Part shown: positions 1-5,825 of the stretch, piece by piece
Numbering within the stretch: the first letter of the stretch is position 1
Layout of the letters: every line of letters begins with the position of its first letter
Origin: DAIOEK01 sp964600595
GTDB taxonomy: Bacteria; Chloroflexota; Anaerolineae; Anaerolineales; Anaerolineaceae
Reading direction: 5' to 3'
Assembly: GCA_964600595.1 (NCBI GenBank)
Contig: CAZRKL010000143.1
Span: forward strand, 1 to 6,562
Length of the DNA: 6,562 nt
The notes under the pieces: model-generated
What the model was told of the DNA's origin: nothing
Seen by the model: only the letters and a program-made list of their open reading frames with translations
The model's database searches: none
Made by a program: the position numbers and the translations under genes

Positions 1-48
1 GTTATAAATAACATCAAAACGCTTAATTCATTATTACTTTTATTAAGT

Positions 49-54
49 AAGGAG
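49..54 (+). promoter_or_regulatory. Shine-Dalgarno site of the GyrI-like gene
   Basis: AAGGAG lies 5 nt before the ATG at 60, an almost ideal ribosome binding site that fixes the start. The surrounding 1-59 is very AT-rich. It contains TATAAA at 3-8, but no convincing -35/-10 pair could be assigned this close to the window edge. Confidence 0.85.
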
Positions 55-59
55 AAAAA

Positions 60-581
60 ATGGCAAAAAAACCTGAATTTGATTTTATTGAACCCAAGGT
101 CATTGAAATGCCGGCGCAGAAGATGGCAGTTGTGGTAACACGCGGTGATCCAAACCAAGTCAGCCAATCTGCAATGAAAGCGATATTTGGTGCAGTTTAC
201 AAGATCAAATTTGATTTGAAGAAGGCAGGTGTAGATTTCAAGGTGGATGCGCTCCGTGCGCGATGGCCGGATGCTCATATAGTGAGTAAAAATGAATGGG
301 AAGCTCACTGGGCTCTTCCTGTACCAGACGATACAGTAACCCTGGTTCAAAAAATACCGGGAATGGAGGTGCGCTTGGAGATGTGGGAGTATGGTCTGGT
401 GGCTCAGATTCTCCACCTGGGACCATTTTCCACAGAAGGTCCAACGGTTCAACGTTTACATGATTTTATTCTCCAGAGTGGTTATGAAATACAGGGCGTA
501 CATGAAGAACATTATCTAACCCGCATGGATGCAAAGGAACAGAGAACATTAATACGCTACCCCATCAAAAAGATGGGGTAG
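60..581 (+). CDS. GyrI-like small-molecule-binding domain protein
   Basis: This 173-residue soluble protein has no signal peptide or membrane segment. It looks like a stand-alone GyrI-like (SOUL/GyrI superfamily) domain made of two related halves, roughly residues 10-85 and 95-170. The best diagnostic stretch is at the C-terminus: G-x-H-E-E-H-Y-L (146-153), an acidic/basic run, then T-L-I-R-Y-P-I (163-169). This corresponds to the family's usual HE-x-YL ... RYPV ending. There is no DNA-binding AraC/MerR domain, so it is not a full transcription regulator. Family members bind small hydrophobic ligands, and a few are reported to be hydrolases of cyclopropane-type genotoxins; the ligand here is unknown. 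It stands alone on its strand and converges on the S41 protease gene 28 bp away. The start is set by AAGGAG at 49-54. The final codons form half of a hairpin with the stop codon. Family call is fairly sure; function is not. Confidence 0.8.
   Translation: MAKKPEFDFIEPKVIEMPAQKMAVVVTRGDPNQVSQSAMKAIFGAVYKIKFDLKKAGVDFKVDALRARWPDAHIVSKNEWEAHWALPVPDDTVTLVQKIPGMEVRLEMWEYGLVAQILHLGPFSTEGPTVQRLHDFILQSGYEIQGVHEEHYLTRMDAKEQRTLIRYPIKKMG
557..581. terminator. Perfect hairpin over the end of the GyrI-like gene, possible bidirectional 3' end element
   Basis: CTACCCCATC (557-566) and GATGGGGTAG (572-581) are perfect reverse complements around a 5-nt loop of A (T on the other strand). The right arm includes the TAG stop codon of the GyrI-like gene, and the left arm codes for part of its last residues. 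The element lies between two convergent genes, so it can fold in either transcript. Neither strand has a T-run directly after the stem, so it is not a textbook intrinsic terminator. It may instead block 3' exonucleases or help termination. A run of six G at 584-589 could offer the CCCC arm an alternative partner. Confidence 0.5.
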
Positions 582-609
582 TCGGGGGGTGCTTATAAAA
601 CTTATGAAT

Positions 610-1872
610 CTACTGATTTATCAATAGCTGGATTTCCGCGATGGCTTTTTCGAGCTGTGGATCGGTCCCAGGAACATAATTCTCCTCGGTTATTTCTACC
701 AGAATATCAGGGGTCAACCCGACCTTGTTTATCTGGCGTTTATTGGTTGTCAGCCATCGTGCAACTGTAATGCGTACTGCACCTTCTCCTTCTGAGAATT
801 CTATCCAGTTTTGAACAGAGCCTTTTCCGTAGGTCGTTTCCCCAATTAATTTGCCCCGGTTCATATCCTGGATCGCGCCGGCAACAATTTCTGATGCCGA
901 TGCGGTGCCCTTGTTTACCAGGACAACGAGAGGGATTTCTGTCGCCAATCCGCCTGGGCGAATGCGTAATTCCTTCATTTCCCCGGTTCCATATTCTTCG
1001 TACATCAATACACCACTCTTTAAAAATTGAGAACCAACTTCTACTGCAGATGAAAGTAATCCACCCCCGTTGAATCTCAAATCCACGACTAATCCTACGA
1101 TATCTTTATCGCGGAGTTCTTTTAAGGTTTTTTTCAATTCGGGACCAGTTTTATCTCCAAAAGTAGAGATTCGCACATATCCGATATTCCCTTCAAGAAT
1201 TTCACTTTCTACGCTGGGAACTTCAATTTTTGATCTTGTGATCGTCACTTCAAACGTCTCAGAAGCCTCTTCTGAGAGGATCGTAAGTGTGACTTCTGTG
1301 CCTGCCGGACCCAGAATTTTGCTAAGAACATAATTTCCGTCTTTTCCGGTCATATCCTCGCCATTAATTGCGGTCACGCGGTCTCCAGGTTTGAGACCAG
1401 CTTTTTCTGCGGGTGACCCTGGCATGGGGCTGGTGATCGTGAGAAATTCCCCTGTTAAATCCACCCAGGCGCCTATCCCTTCATATTCACCTTCCAATTG
1501 CATGCTTTCCTGTTTCAGCAGCTCGGGATCTATATATGAAGTATGCTCATCTCCTAATGATTCAAGCATCCCCCTGATGGCGCCCTGCATCAAAGCAACA
1601 TCATTTACTGGTTGATCCACAAAAATCTCATGTACCAGATCCCAGGTTCGCCAGAAAGGCTGGAAAAGTACCTGGAGGTCTGATTTGGATTTTGTTTCAG
1701 ACGTACTTTGTGGTAGCTCGGGTTGAACAGGATTCGGCGTATCAGTTTTCAGGAAAGGAAGATTATTCGTTTGTTTCAGCACCATTGCTGATACGAAACC
1801 TCCAGAAAACGAGCCCATGAATAAAATTAGGGCGGCAGAAATTACTAGGAATATTTTTACGGCTTTTGACAT
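610..1872 (-). CDS. S41 family C-terminal processing protease (CtpA/Prc type) with PDZ domain
   Basis: A 420-residue membrane-anchored serine protease. Residues 5-30 form one hydrophobic segment after a short basic start (MSKAVK), with no lipobox, so the body should sit outside the cytoplasmic membrane. A Pro/Ser/Thr-rich linker (40-62) follows, then a helical region (65-125), a PDZ domain (about 128-212; SPAEKAGLKPGDRV at 153-166) and the S41 core (about 225-395). The Ser-Lys-Gln catalytic set can be read: Ser325 in GTASASE, Lys350 in TYGKGSVQ, Gln354. The 25-residue Ser-Lys spacing is that of Prc and CtpB. The family cleaves proteins near exposed C-termini. The ATG at 1872 is preferred because GGAG (1882-1879) sits 6 nt before it and the membrane anchor follows at once. 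The reading frame stays open back to 2028, but that adds 52 Asn/Lys-rich residues overlapping the upstream gene. It is the last gene of a three-gene unit, 19 bp after the small membrane protein. Confidence 0.93.
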   Translation of the reverse strand: MSKAVKIFLVISAALILFMGSFSGGFVSAMVLKQTNNLPFLKTDTPNPVQPELPQSTSETKSKSDLQVLFQPFWRTWDLVHEIFVDQPVNDVALMQGAIRGMLESLGDEHTSYIDPELLKQESMQLEGEYEGIGAWVDLTGEFLTITSPMPGSPAEKAGLKPGDRVTAINGEDMTGKDGNYVLSKILGPAGTEVTLTILSEEASETFEVTITRSKIEVPSVESEILEGNIGYVRISTFGDKTGPELKKTLKELRDKDIVGLVVDLRFNGGGLLSSAVEVGSQFLKSGVLMYEEYGTGEMKELRIRPGGLATEIPLVVLVNKGTASASEIVAGAIQDMNRGKLIGETTYGKGSVQNWIEFSEGEGAVRITVARWLTTNKRQINKVGLTPDILVEITEENYVPGTDPQLEKAIAEIQLLINQ

Positions 1873-1878
1873 TCTATA

Positions 1879-1882
1879 CTCC
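1879..1882 (-). promoter_or_regulatory. Ribosome binding site deciding the S41 protease start
   Basis: Read on the minus strand, CCGGAG-TATAGA-ATG places GGAG 6 nt before the ATG at 1872-1870. No comparable site precedes the in-frame ATG at 2028. This supports the shorter 420-residue protein, whose first residues are the membrane anchor. Confidence 0.75.
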
Positions 1883-1891
1883 GGCTGTGTA

Positions 1892-2161
1892 TTATTGTTC
1901 TTTTTCGTTTTCGGCAGCATTATCTGTTGATTGTTTGCTGGGTTTTTGTATTTGTTCAATAAGTTGAGAGAGCTCGTTGAGCTGTTTTTCTTCTTCGCCC
2001 CAGGGTGATTTTGCTGTTGAAAATGCATCTTTCAACATTTTTGATTGTTTTTTAGCGTTCCTGCTCTTTATCATTGAGAACAAACTAACGTTAATGATAA
2101 CGATCAACAACACCATCGCTCCGACGATTATGTAGAAAAGAGTTGGGTTCGAATGATACAT
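1892..2161 (-). CDS. Small single-pass membrane protein, unknown function
   Basis: An 89-residue protein I do not recognise as a named family. One strong membrane segment covers about residues 7-30 (LFYIIVGAMVLLIVIINVSL). It is followed directly by a basic stretch (K32, R34, K37, K38, K41), so the positive-inside rule predicts a short outer N-terminus and a cytosolic tail. The tail has an S-P-W-G-E-E-E turn (52-58), then an amphipathic helix rich in Leu, Glu and Gln (59-72) that could pair with a partner, and ends in a charged disordered tail. There is no Shine-Dalgarno site. The ATG begins 2 nt after the TAA of the phosphatase gene, so translation probably depends on ribosomes finishing that gene. 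Its position directly before the membrane-anchored S41 protease suggests an accessory or adaptor for it, which is inference. It is a real gene rather than a shadow: the phosphatase and protease genes abut it on both sides with no overlap. Confidence 0.8.
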   Translation of the reverse strand: MYHSNPTLFYIIVGAMVLLIVIINVSLFSMIKSRNAKKQSKMLKDAFSTAKSPWGEEEKQLNELSQLIEQIQKPSKQSTDNAAENEKEQ

Positions 2162-2163
2162 TT

Positions 2164-2808
2164 TTATCTGGTCAAATTTGATAGAATTTCAGGAAGCAGG
2201 TGAATGCTTTCAATCTGCATCATTTTTTTATCCATACCAGAATGATTCTTGGATACAAGAACTGCTTTCATCCCTATATCCAGCGCAGCCGCAACATTTT
2301 TTGGTGCGTCATCAAATAAGAGATAATTTTCTGGGTTGGGGTCACCCACAAGATCCATGGCAGTCATAAAAGCTTCCCGAAAAGGTTTGCAGAATGGCGC
2401 CATCGCCATAACGTCAATCATTTGATCAAAACAAGTATCAACACCCAGAGCATTCAATACCCGGCGGCTGTGATTCACATCCGCGTTGGTAAAAATTACT
2501 TTACGGTAAGGGAGCTTGATCAATATTTCCTTTAAAGTTGGGTCTGGTTTAACGAAGTCATGAATTGGTACGTTGTGAACATACTCCAGATAGTCTTCCG
2601 GATTTATTTGAAAATCCCGTTCCAAACCGCGTAATGTGGTTCCATATGTCTCGTAATAATTCTGGCGGATCTCTGAAATTTGGTCTAGTGGGATCTGCAA
2701 CCGGTCATGCATGAAATCACCCATGCGGTCCCGTAAAACCTGCCAGAGCCCATTTTCTGATGGGTAAAGAGTTTCATCCAGGTCGAATAAAATCGTTCTC
2801 AATGACAT
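2164..2808 (-). CDS. HAD-superfamily hydrolase, pyrimidine 5'-nucleotidase-like
   Basis: A 214-residue cytosolic phosphatase of the haloacid dehalogenase superfamily, class IA with a helical cap. All four motifs are visible: motif I DLDETLY with nucleophile Asp9 and acid/base Asp11; motif II Thr107 in FTNAD; motif III Lys141 in FCKPFREAF; motif IV Asp166-Asp167 in LLFDD. The start YPSENGLW and the cap segment YGTTLRGL (55-62) match the SDT1/PHM8-type pyrimidine 5'-nucleotidases, which remove phosphate from UMP/CMP and some modified nucleotides. Length is normal for that group. Substrate is inferred from family resemblance, and other phosphomonoesters are possible. It is first in the three-gene minus-strand unit with the small membrane protein (2-nt gap) and the S41 protease. 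It diverges from mutL across 91 bp. The ATG at 2808 has GGGA touching it with no spacer, which is a poor ribosome site, while TATACT sits 6 nt upstream; a leaderless mRNA would explain this. Confidence 0.9.
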   Translation of the reverse strand: MSLRTILFDLDETLYPSENGLWQVLRDRMGDFMHDRLQIPLDQISEIRQNYYETYGTTLRGLERDFQINPEDYLEYVHNVPIHDFVKPDPTLKEILIKLPYRKVIFTNADVNHSRRVLNALGVDTCFDQMIDVMAMAPFCKPFREAFMTAMDLVGDPNPENYLLFDDAPKNVAAALDIGMKAVLVSKNHSGMDKKMMQIESIHLLPEILSNLTR

Positions 2809-2814
2809 TCCCTG

Positions 2815-2820
2815 AGTATA
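2815..2820 (-). promoter_or_regulatory. Candidate -10 element of the phosphatase/protease unit
   Basis: Read on the minus strand, TATACT ends 6 nt before the ATG at 2808, so transcription would start at or within a base or two of the start codon. The hexamer lies in a 10-bp perfect palindrome (GAGTATACTC, 2814-2823). At the 17-bp spacing the -35 position reads AGGTAT, a poor match to TTGACA. The promoter call therefore rests on the -10 and its position. Confidence 0.45.
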
Positions 2821-2841
2821 CTCTGAATTATTAAGAGATAC
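2816..2841. repeat. Imperfect inverted repeat in the divergent promoter region
   Basis: GTATACTCT (2816-2824) and AGAGATAC (2834-2841) are reverse complements apart from one extra A in the left arm, around a 9-nt AT-rich centre. The dyad covers the candidate -10 and most of the spacer of the phosphatase promoter, the usual place for a repressor operator. No known operator consensus was recognised, and such a short dyad could be chance. Confidence 0.35.
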
Positions 2842-2887
2842 CTGAGATCAACAGAATATGCAAAAGGTTCCAGAAATTTGGCTAAGG

Positions 2888-2893
2888 TATAAT
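2888..2893 (+). promoter_or_regulatory. Candidate -10 element of mutL
   Basis: A perfect TATAAT ends 6 nt before the mutL ATG at 2900, placing the expected transcription start on the start codon. The -35 position at 17-bp spacing reads AGGTTC, a poor TTGACA match, and there is no TG extension. The layout mirrors that of the divergent phosphatase gene. If used, the mRNA would have no leader, and the AAGG at 2884-2887 would not be transcribed. Confidence 0.5.
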
Positions 2894-2899
2894 CGTCCT

Positions 2900-4630
2900 A
2901 TGTCCATCCATATTTTGCCAGATGATGTTGCTTCACAGATCGCAGCGGGCGAAGTGATTGAACGCCCGGCATCTGTAATCAAAGAGTTGGTTGAAAATGC
3001 ATTGGATGCGGGTGCAAGCCAGATAGATATTAGTCTGCAAGGTTCTGGTCAGCCATTTATAGAAATTCAAGACAACGGCAGGGGGATGTCTGCTGAAGAA
3101 TTACCGCTGGCGGTTGCCCGACACGCAACCAGTAAATTATCAACCGCAGATGATCTTTTTCGAATCCAGACCCTCGGTTTTCGGGGAGAAGCGCTGGCTT
3201 CGATCGGATCAGTATCTCTAATGACAGTTCAATCTTGCCGAAAAAGTGATCAGATTGGAGCGGAGATAAAGGTAGAGGGCGGCAAAGTGTTCTTGCCGAA
3301 ACCAAAGGTTTTTAATTCTGGCACATCAGTTCAAGTTGTTAACCTGTTCTATAATGTTCCTGCACGTCTGAAATTCTTAAAGAAGGATGCAACAGAACGA
3401 CAGAACAATGAAAACTTCATTTTGAAGTATGCTCTTGCATACCCAAAAGTCAAATTCACTTTTACGCAAGATGGACAAACATCATTGCAAACCAGCGGTT
3501 CTGGAGACCGTCGGGAGGCGATCGCGGCAATATACGGTCTTGAATACGCCAGATCCATGATGGATGTATCACACGATGATGCAGATTATCATGTTGAGGG
3601 TTTTACGAGCCCTATTTCATTGACTCGCTCCAACCGACGCGAAATGACTTTTTTTGTGAATGGCAGGTGGGTTCAAGATCCAGCCTTGTCAGCGGCATTG
3701 TTACAGGCATATCATACCTATCTAATGGTTGGCCGGTATCCAATTGCATTTTTATATCTGTATCTGCCTTCTGACGAAGTGGATGTAAATGTCCATCCAG
3801 CCAAGGCTGAGGTGCGCTTCCGTTCACCTGACAGAGTATTCTCCTTGTTGCAGCGAGCAGTAAGGAAGGCAATTCTTATGCATTCCCCTGTTCCTGAGAT
3901 TTCAACGAATCTTGTATGGCAGACACCTGTGGCTGATACAGCTCAAGAGTATTCTCAGGGACAATCACCAGAAATTCTCCAAAGTGATTTGGGGGTAGCC
4001 CGACAGCCCCTTTTTGCAGTGAATCCAGAAAATTCTGGTGAATCACAGATTTCTTTGCTCAGGTTGGTTGGTCAGGTTGGAGCGACTTATCTGGTCGCAG
4101 AAGGACCGGATGGTTTATATCTGATTGATCAACATGCTGCTCATGAACGTGTGCTTTTCGAAAAATATCAACGTTCAGCTGTTGGAACAATTCCATCTCA
4201 GATTCTTTTAGAACCAGTATTGGTTCACTTTAATTCTGTTCAGGCTGGCTTATTGAATTCACAATTAGGAATGATCAATCAGCTTGGATTTCAAGTAGAA
4301 GCATTTGGCGCAACAAGTTATTTAATTCGTTCCATTCCATCATTGTTCGCGAATTTATCACCTGAAGCTGCTCTTCGGGTATTGGTGGAAGATTTTGAAG
4401 AAGATGAGAATCCGATGCAAGCAGAAGCTGAAGCAAAATTGATCGCCAGAATCTGTAAACGGGCTGCGATCAAAGGAGGTCAGATCTTATCAACTCAAGA
4501 ACAAAGCCAACTGCTTTATGAATTAGAAAACTGCACTTCCCCCCGTACCTGCCCACATGGACGTCCAACAATGATCCACCTATCGGTAGATTTGCTCGAA
4601 CGTCAATTCGGTAGAAGGGGAGCGCGCTAG
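2900..4630 (+). CDS. mutL: DNA mismatch repair protein MutL, endonuclease type
   Basis: A 576-residue MutL, slightly short of the usual 600-650. It couples mismatch recognition by MutS to strand removal. The N-terminal GHKL ATPase (about 1-330) shows IAAGEVIERPASV (14-26), the catalytic/Mg region with Glu29 and Asn33 (KELVENALDAGA), DNGRG (58-62), ATSKL (76-80) and TLGFRGEAL (91-99). A short poorly conserved linker (330-385) leads to the C-terminal dimerisation/nuclease domain. That domain carries DQHAAHERVLFE (410-421), a perfect DQHA-x2-E-x4-E motif, plus Cys519-Lys520 and CPHGRP (551-556). These are the metal-binding residues of nicking MutLs found in bacteria lacking MutH. The ATG at 2900 is chosen because family members begin about 8-10 residues before QIAAGEV. 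An in-frame ATG at 2858 would add 14 unrelated residues and run through the TATAAT. No mutS is in the window. The gene converges on the kinase gene, sharing a CTAG stop. Confidence 0.97.
   Translation: MSIHILPDDVASQIAAGEVIERPASVIKELVENALDAGASQIDISLQGSGQPFIEIQDNGRGMSAEELPLAVARHATSKLSTADDLFRIQTLGFRGEALASIGSVSLMTVQSCRKSDQIGAEIKVEGGKVFLPKPKVFNSGTSVQVVNLFYNVPARLKFLKKDATERQNNENFILKYALAYPKVKFTFTQDGQTSLQTSGSGDRREAIAAIYGLEYARSMMDVSHDDADYHVEGFTSPISLTRSNRREMTFFVNGRWVQDPALSAALLQAYHTYLMVGRYPIAFLYLYLPSDEVDVNVHPAKAEVRFRSPDRVFSLLQRAVRKAILMHSPVPEISTNLVWQTPVADTAQEYSQGQSPEILQSDLGVARQPLFAVNPENSGESQISLLRLVGQVGATYLVAEGPDGLYLIDQHAAHERVLFEKYQRSAVGTIPSQILLEPVLVHFNSVQAGLLNSQLGMINQLGFQVEAFGATSYLIRSIPSLFANLSPEAALRVLVEDFEEDENPMQAEAEAKLIARICKRAAIKGGQILSTQEQSQLLYELENCTSPRTCPHGRPTMIHLSVDLLERQFGRRGAR
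4627..4630. other. mutL: Shared CTAG: stop codons of mutL and the kinase on opposite strands
   Basis: CTAG is its own reverse complement. Bases 4628-4630 are the TAG of mutL on the plus strand, and 4629-4627 are the TAG of the kinase gene on the minus strand. The two genes therefore have no intergenic space. Any terminator for either gene must lie inside the other. A run of six T at 4639-4644 follows mutL, but no convincing stem precedes it, and no intrinsic terminator was found on the minus strand. Confidence 0.95.
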
Positions 4631-5823
4631 ACAATTACTTTTTTGGGTAGTTGGAAGGTGAATTTCGATCCGCTGCCTTGTTTGCTTTGCACAGATATTT
4701 TGCCATTGTGGCTTTCAATGATTGTTTTGCAAATAGAGAGACCCAATCCTGTGCCAGAAATGCTATCTTCAGTTGGTTTTGCCCGATAAAACTTTTCAAA
4801 TAAGTGCACTACAACTTCGGGCGCCATCCCAATCCCATCATCAGACACAGATACCTCGTAGTGGTCGGTTAGCTCCACTGCTTTTAGGCTAATATTTCCC
4901 CCGGGTTTGTTGTATTTCATGGCATTCGTAAATAAATTTAACAATACCTGTTTGATCTTATCCCGATCTGCGTGAAGATTGGGGAACTCATTCGGAATAT
5001 CTATGATTGTATTTATGGATAATTGTTCCAGCCGGTGGTTGAGAATATTTATCGTTTCATTTACCAGTTCCTGCAAACTAAAATCACTGGGTTTGAAAGA
5101 CACTCTGCCTGATTCGAGACGGGCTAGATCCAGGAATGTTGTTGCCAAATCACTCAGCCGTTGGGCTTCACTGTAAATAGTCTTGGATAGGGATTTCTGT
5201 TGTTCAGGACCCATATTCCCTTGTTGCAGTAAATAAGCAGCTGTACTGATGGATGAAAGAGGAGTCCTCAATTCATGGACCAGTTCAGCAATTTGATCTG
5301 ACTGCTGGAATAATCTTGTATTTTCAATGGACAGGGCAGCCAGTCCAACGAGAACGCTCAAAACTTCGATATCGTAACTGGAAAAATGAGTATCCCTTTT
5401 ATTGATTACTTCCAACACGCCAATTACTTTGCTGTGCAGGGTGAGCGGAAGTCCTGCCAGCGATTTGGTTTTAACTTTACTTGCCTGATCAACTTTGGAA
5501 AAAAACCGCGAGTCCGCTTCTACATCAGGGATATTAACTGTTGCGTTATTTTTTACCACCCAACCTGCCAGACTGCCTTCCAGTGGAACCACCAACCCAC
5601 GCATCAAAGGGTCATCAATACCAACAGCAGCCTGGAAGTAGAGTTCTTTTGCGTTTTCATTGTACAAAAGTATGGATGCCGCTTCTGCATCACTGAGCTC
5701 ACAAGCTGCCTGAACAATTTGATTCAACAAACTGGAAAGATCATGGTTAACGACAAGTTCCCTGCCTATGCTAACCAGTTTTTGATAATGTTCAAGTCGT
5801 AATGATGCGGGAGAGCCGTCCAT
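4627..5823 (-). CDS. Soluble GAF-domain sensor histidine kinase (orphan)
   Basis: A 398-residue kinase with no membrane segment, so it should act in the cytosol. An N-terminal GAF domain (about 25-172) supplies the input; its ligand cannot be told from sequence. The HisKA dimerisation helix carries the phospho-accepting His183 in LVHELRTPLSS. The catalytic HATPase domain (about 285-395) has an N box around Asn296-Asn300 (LLNLFTNAMKYN), G1 DDGIGM (328-333), F box FEKFYR (342-347) and G2 GTGLGLS (357-363). All residues needed for autophosphorylation are present. There is no receiver domain and no response regulator gene next door in the window, so the partner is unknown. Its ATG overlaps the stop of the sirtuin gene by one base (TAATG), with AGGA about 10 nt upstream inside the sirtuin gene. 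The pair is almost certainly co-transcribed and translationally coupled. Its TAG stop uses the same CTAG as the mutL stop on the other strand. Confidence 0.93.
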   Translation of the reverse strand: MDGSPASLRLEHYQKLVSIGRELVVNHDLSSLLNQIVQAACELSDAEAASILLYNENAKELYFQAAVGIDDPLMRGLVVPLEGSLAGWVVKNNATVNIPDVEADSRFFSKVDQASKVKTKSLAGLPLTLHSKVIGVLEVINKRDTHFSSYDIEVLSVLVGLAALSIENTRLFQQSDQIAELVHELRTPLSSISTAAYLLQQGNMGPEQQKSLSKTIYSEAQRLSDLATTFLDLARLESGRVSFKPSDFSLQELVNETINILNHRLEQLSINTIIDIPNEFPNLHADRDKIKQVLLNLFTNAMKYNKPGGNISLKAVELTDHYEVSVSDDGIGMAPEVVVHLFEKFYRAKPTEDSISGTGLGLSICKTIIESHNGKISVQSKQGSGSKFTFQLPKKVIV

Positions 5824-5825
5824 TA
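5821..5825 (-). promoter_or_regulatory. TAATG stop/start overlap coupling sirtuin to kinase
   Basis: On the minus strand the sirtuin stop TAA (5825-5823) and the kinase start ATG (5823-5821) share one base. Such TAATG junctions normally allow a terminating ribosome to restart on the next gene. That keeps the two proteins in a fixed ratio. Confidence 0.85.

Noticed and set aside
1873..2028. In-frame N-terminal extension of the S41 protease to an ATG at 2028
   Set aside because: It adds 52 Asn/Lys/Gln-rich residues in front of a membrane anchor, overlaps the small membrane protein gene in another frame, and has no ribosome site. GGAG before 1872 marks the real start.
2858..2899. In-frame upstream ATG for mutL
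   Set aside because: The 14 extra residues do not resemble MutL N-termini and the stretch contains a perfect TATAAT that better explains it as promoter.
4472..4480. Perfect ribosome-binding-like AAAGGAGGT inside mutL
   Set aside because: No ATG, GTG or TTG at a useful distance opens a sizeable frame. The bases encode the ordinary IKGG stretch near the conserved CK motif.
4621..4628. AGCGCGCT palindrome followed by a T-run as a mutL terminator
   Set aside because: The 8-bp palindrome has no room for a loop, and the six T at 4639-4644 start 10 nt after it ends, so it does not form an intrinsic terminator.
5386..5802. 138-residue open frame antisense to the kinase GAF region
   Set aside because: Composition is odd (rich in Cys, Phe, Asn), there is no family resemblance or ribosome site, and it lies fully opposite a well-conserved domain, so it is a shadow frame.
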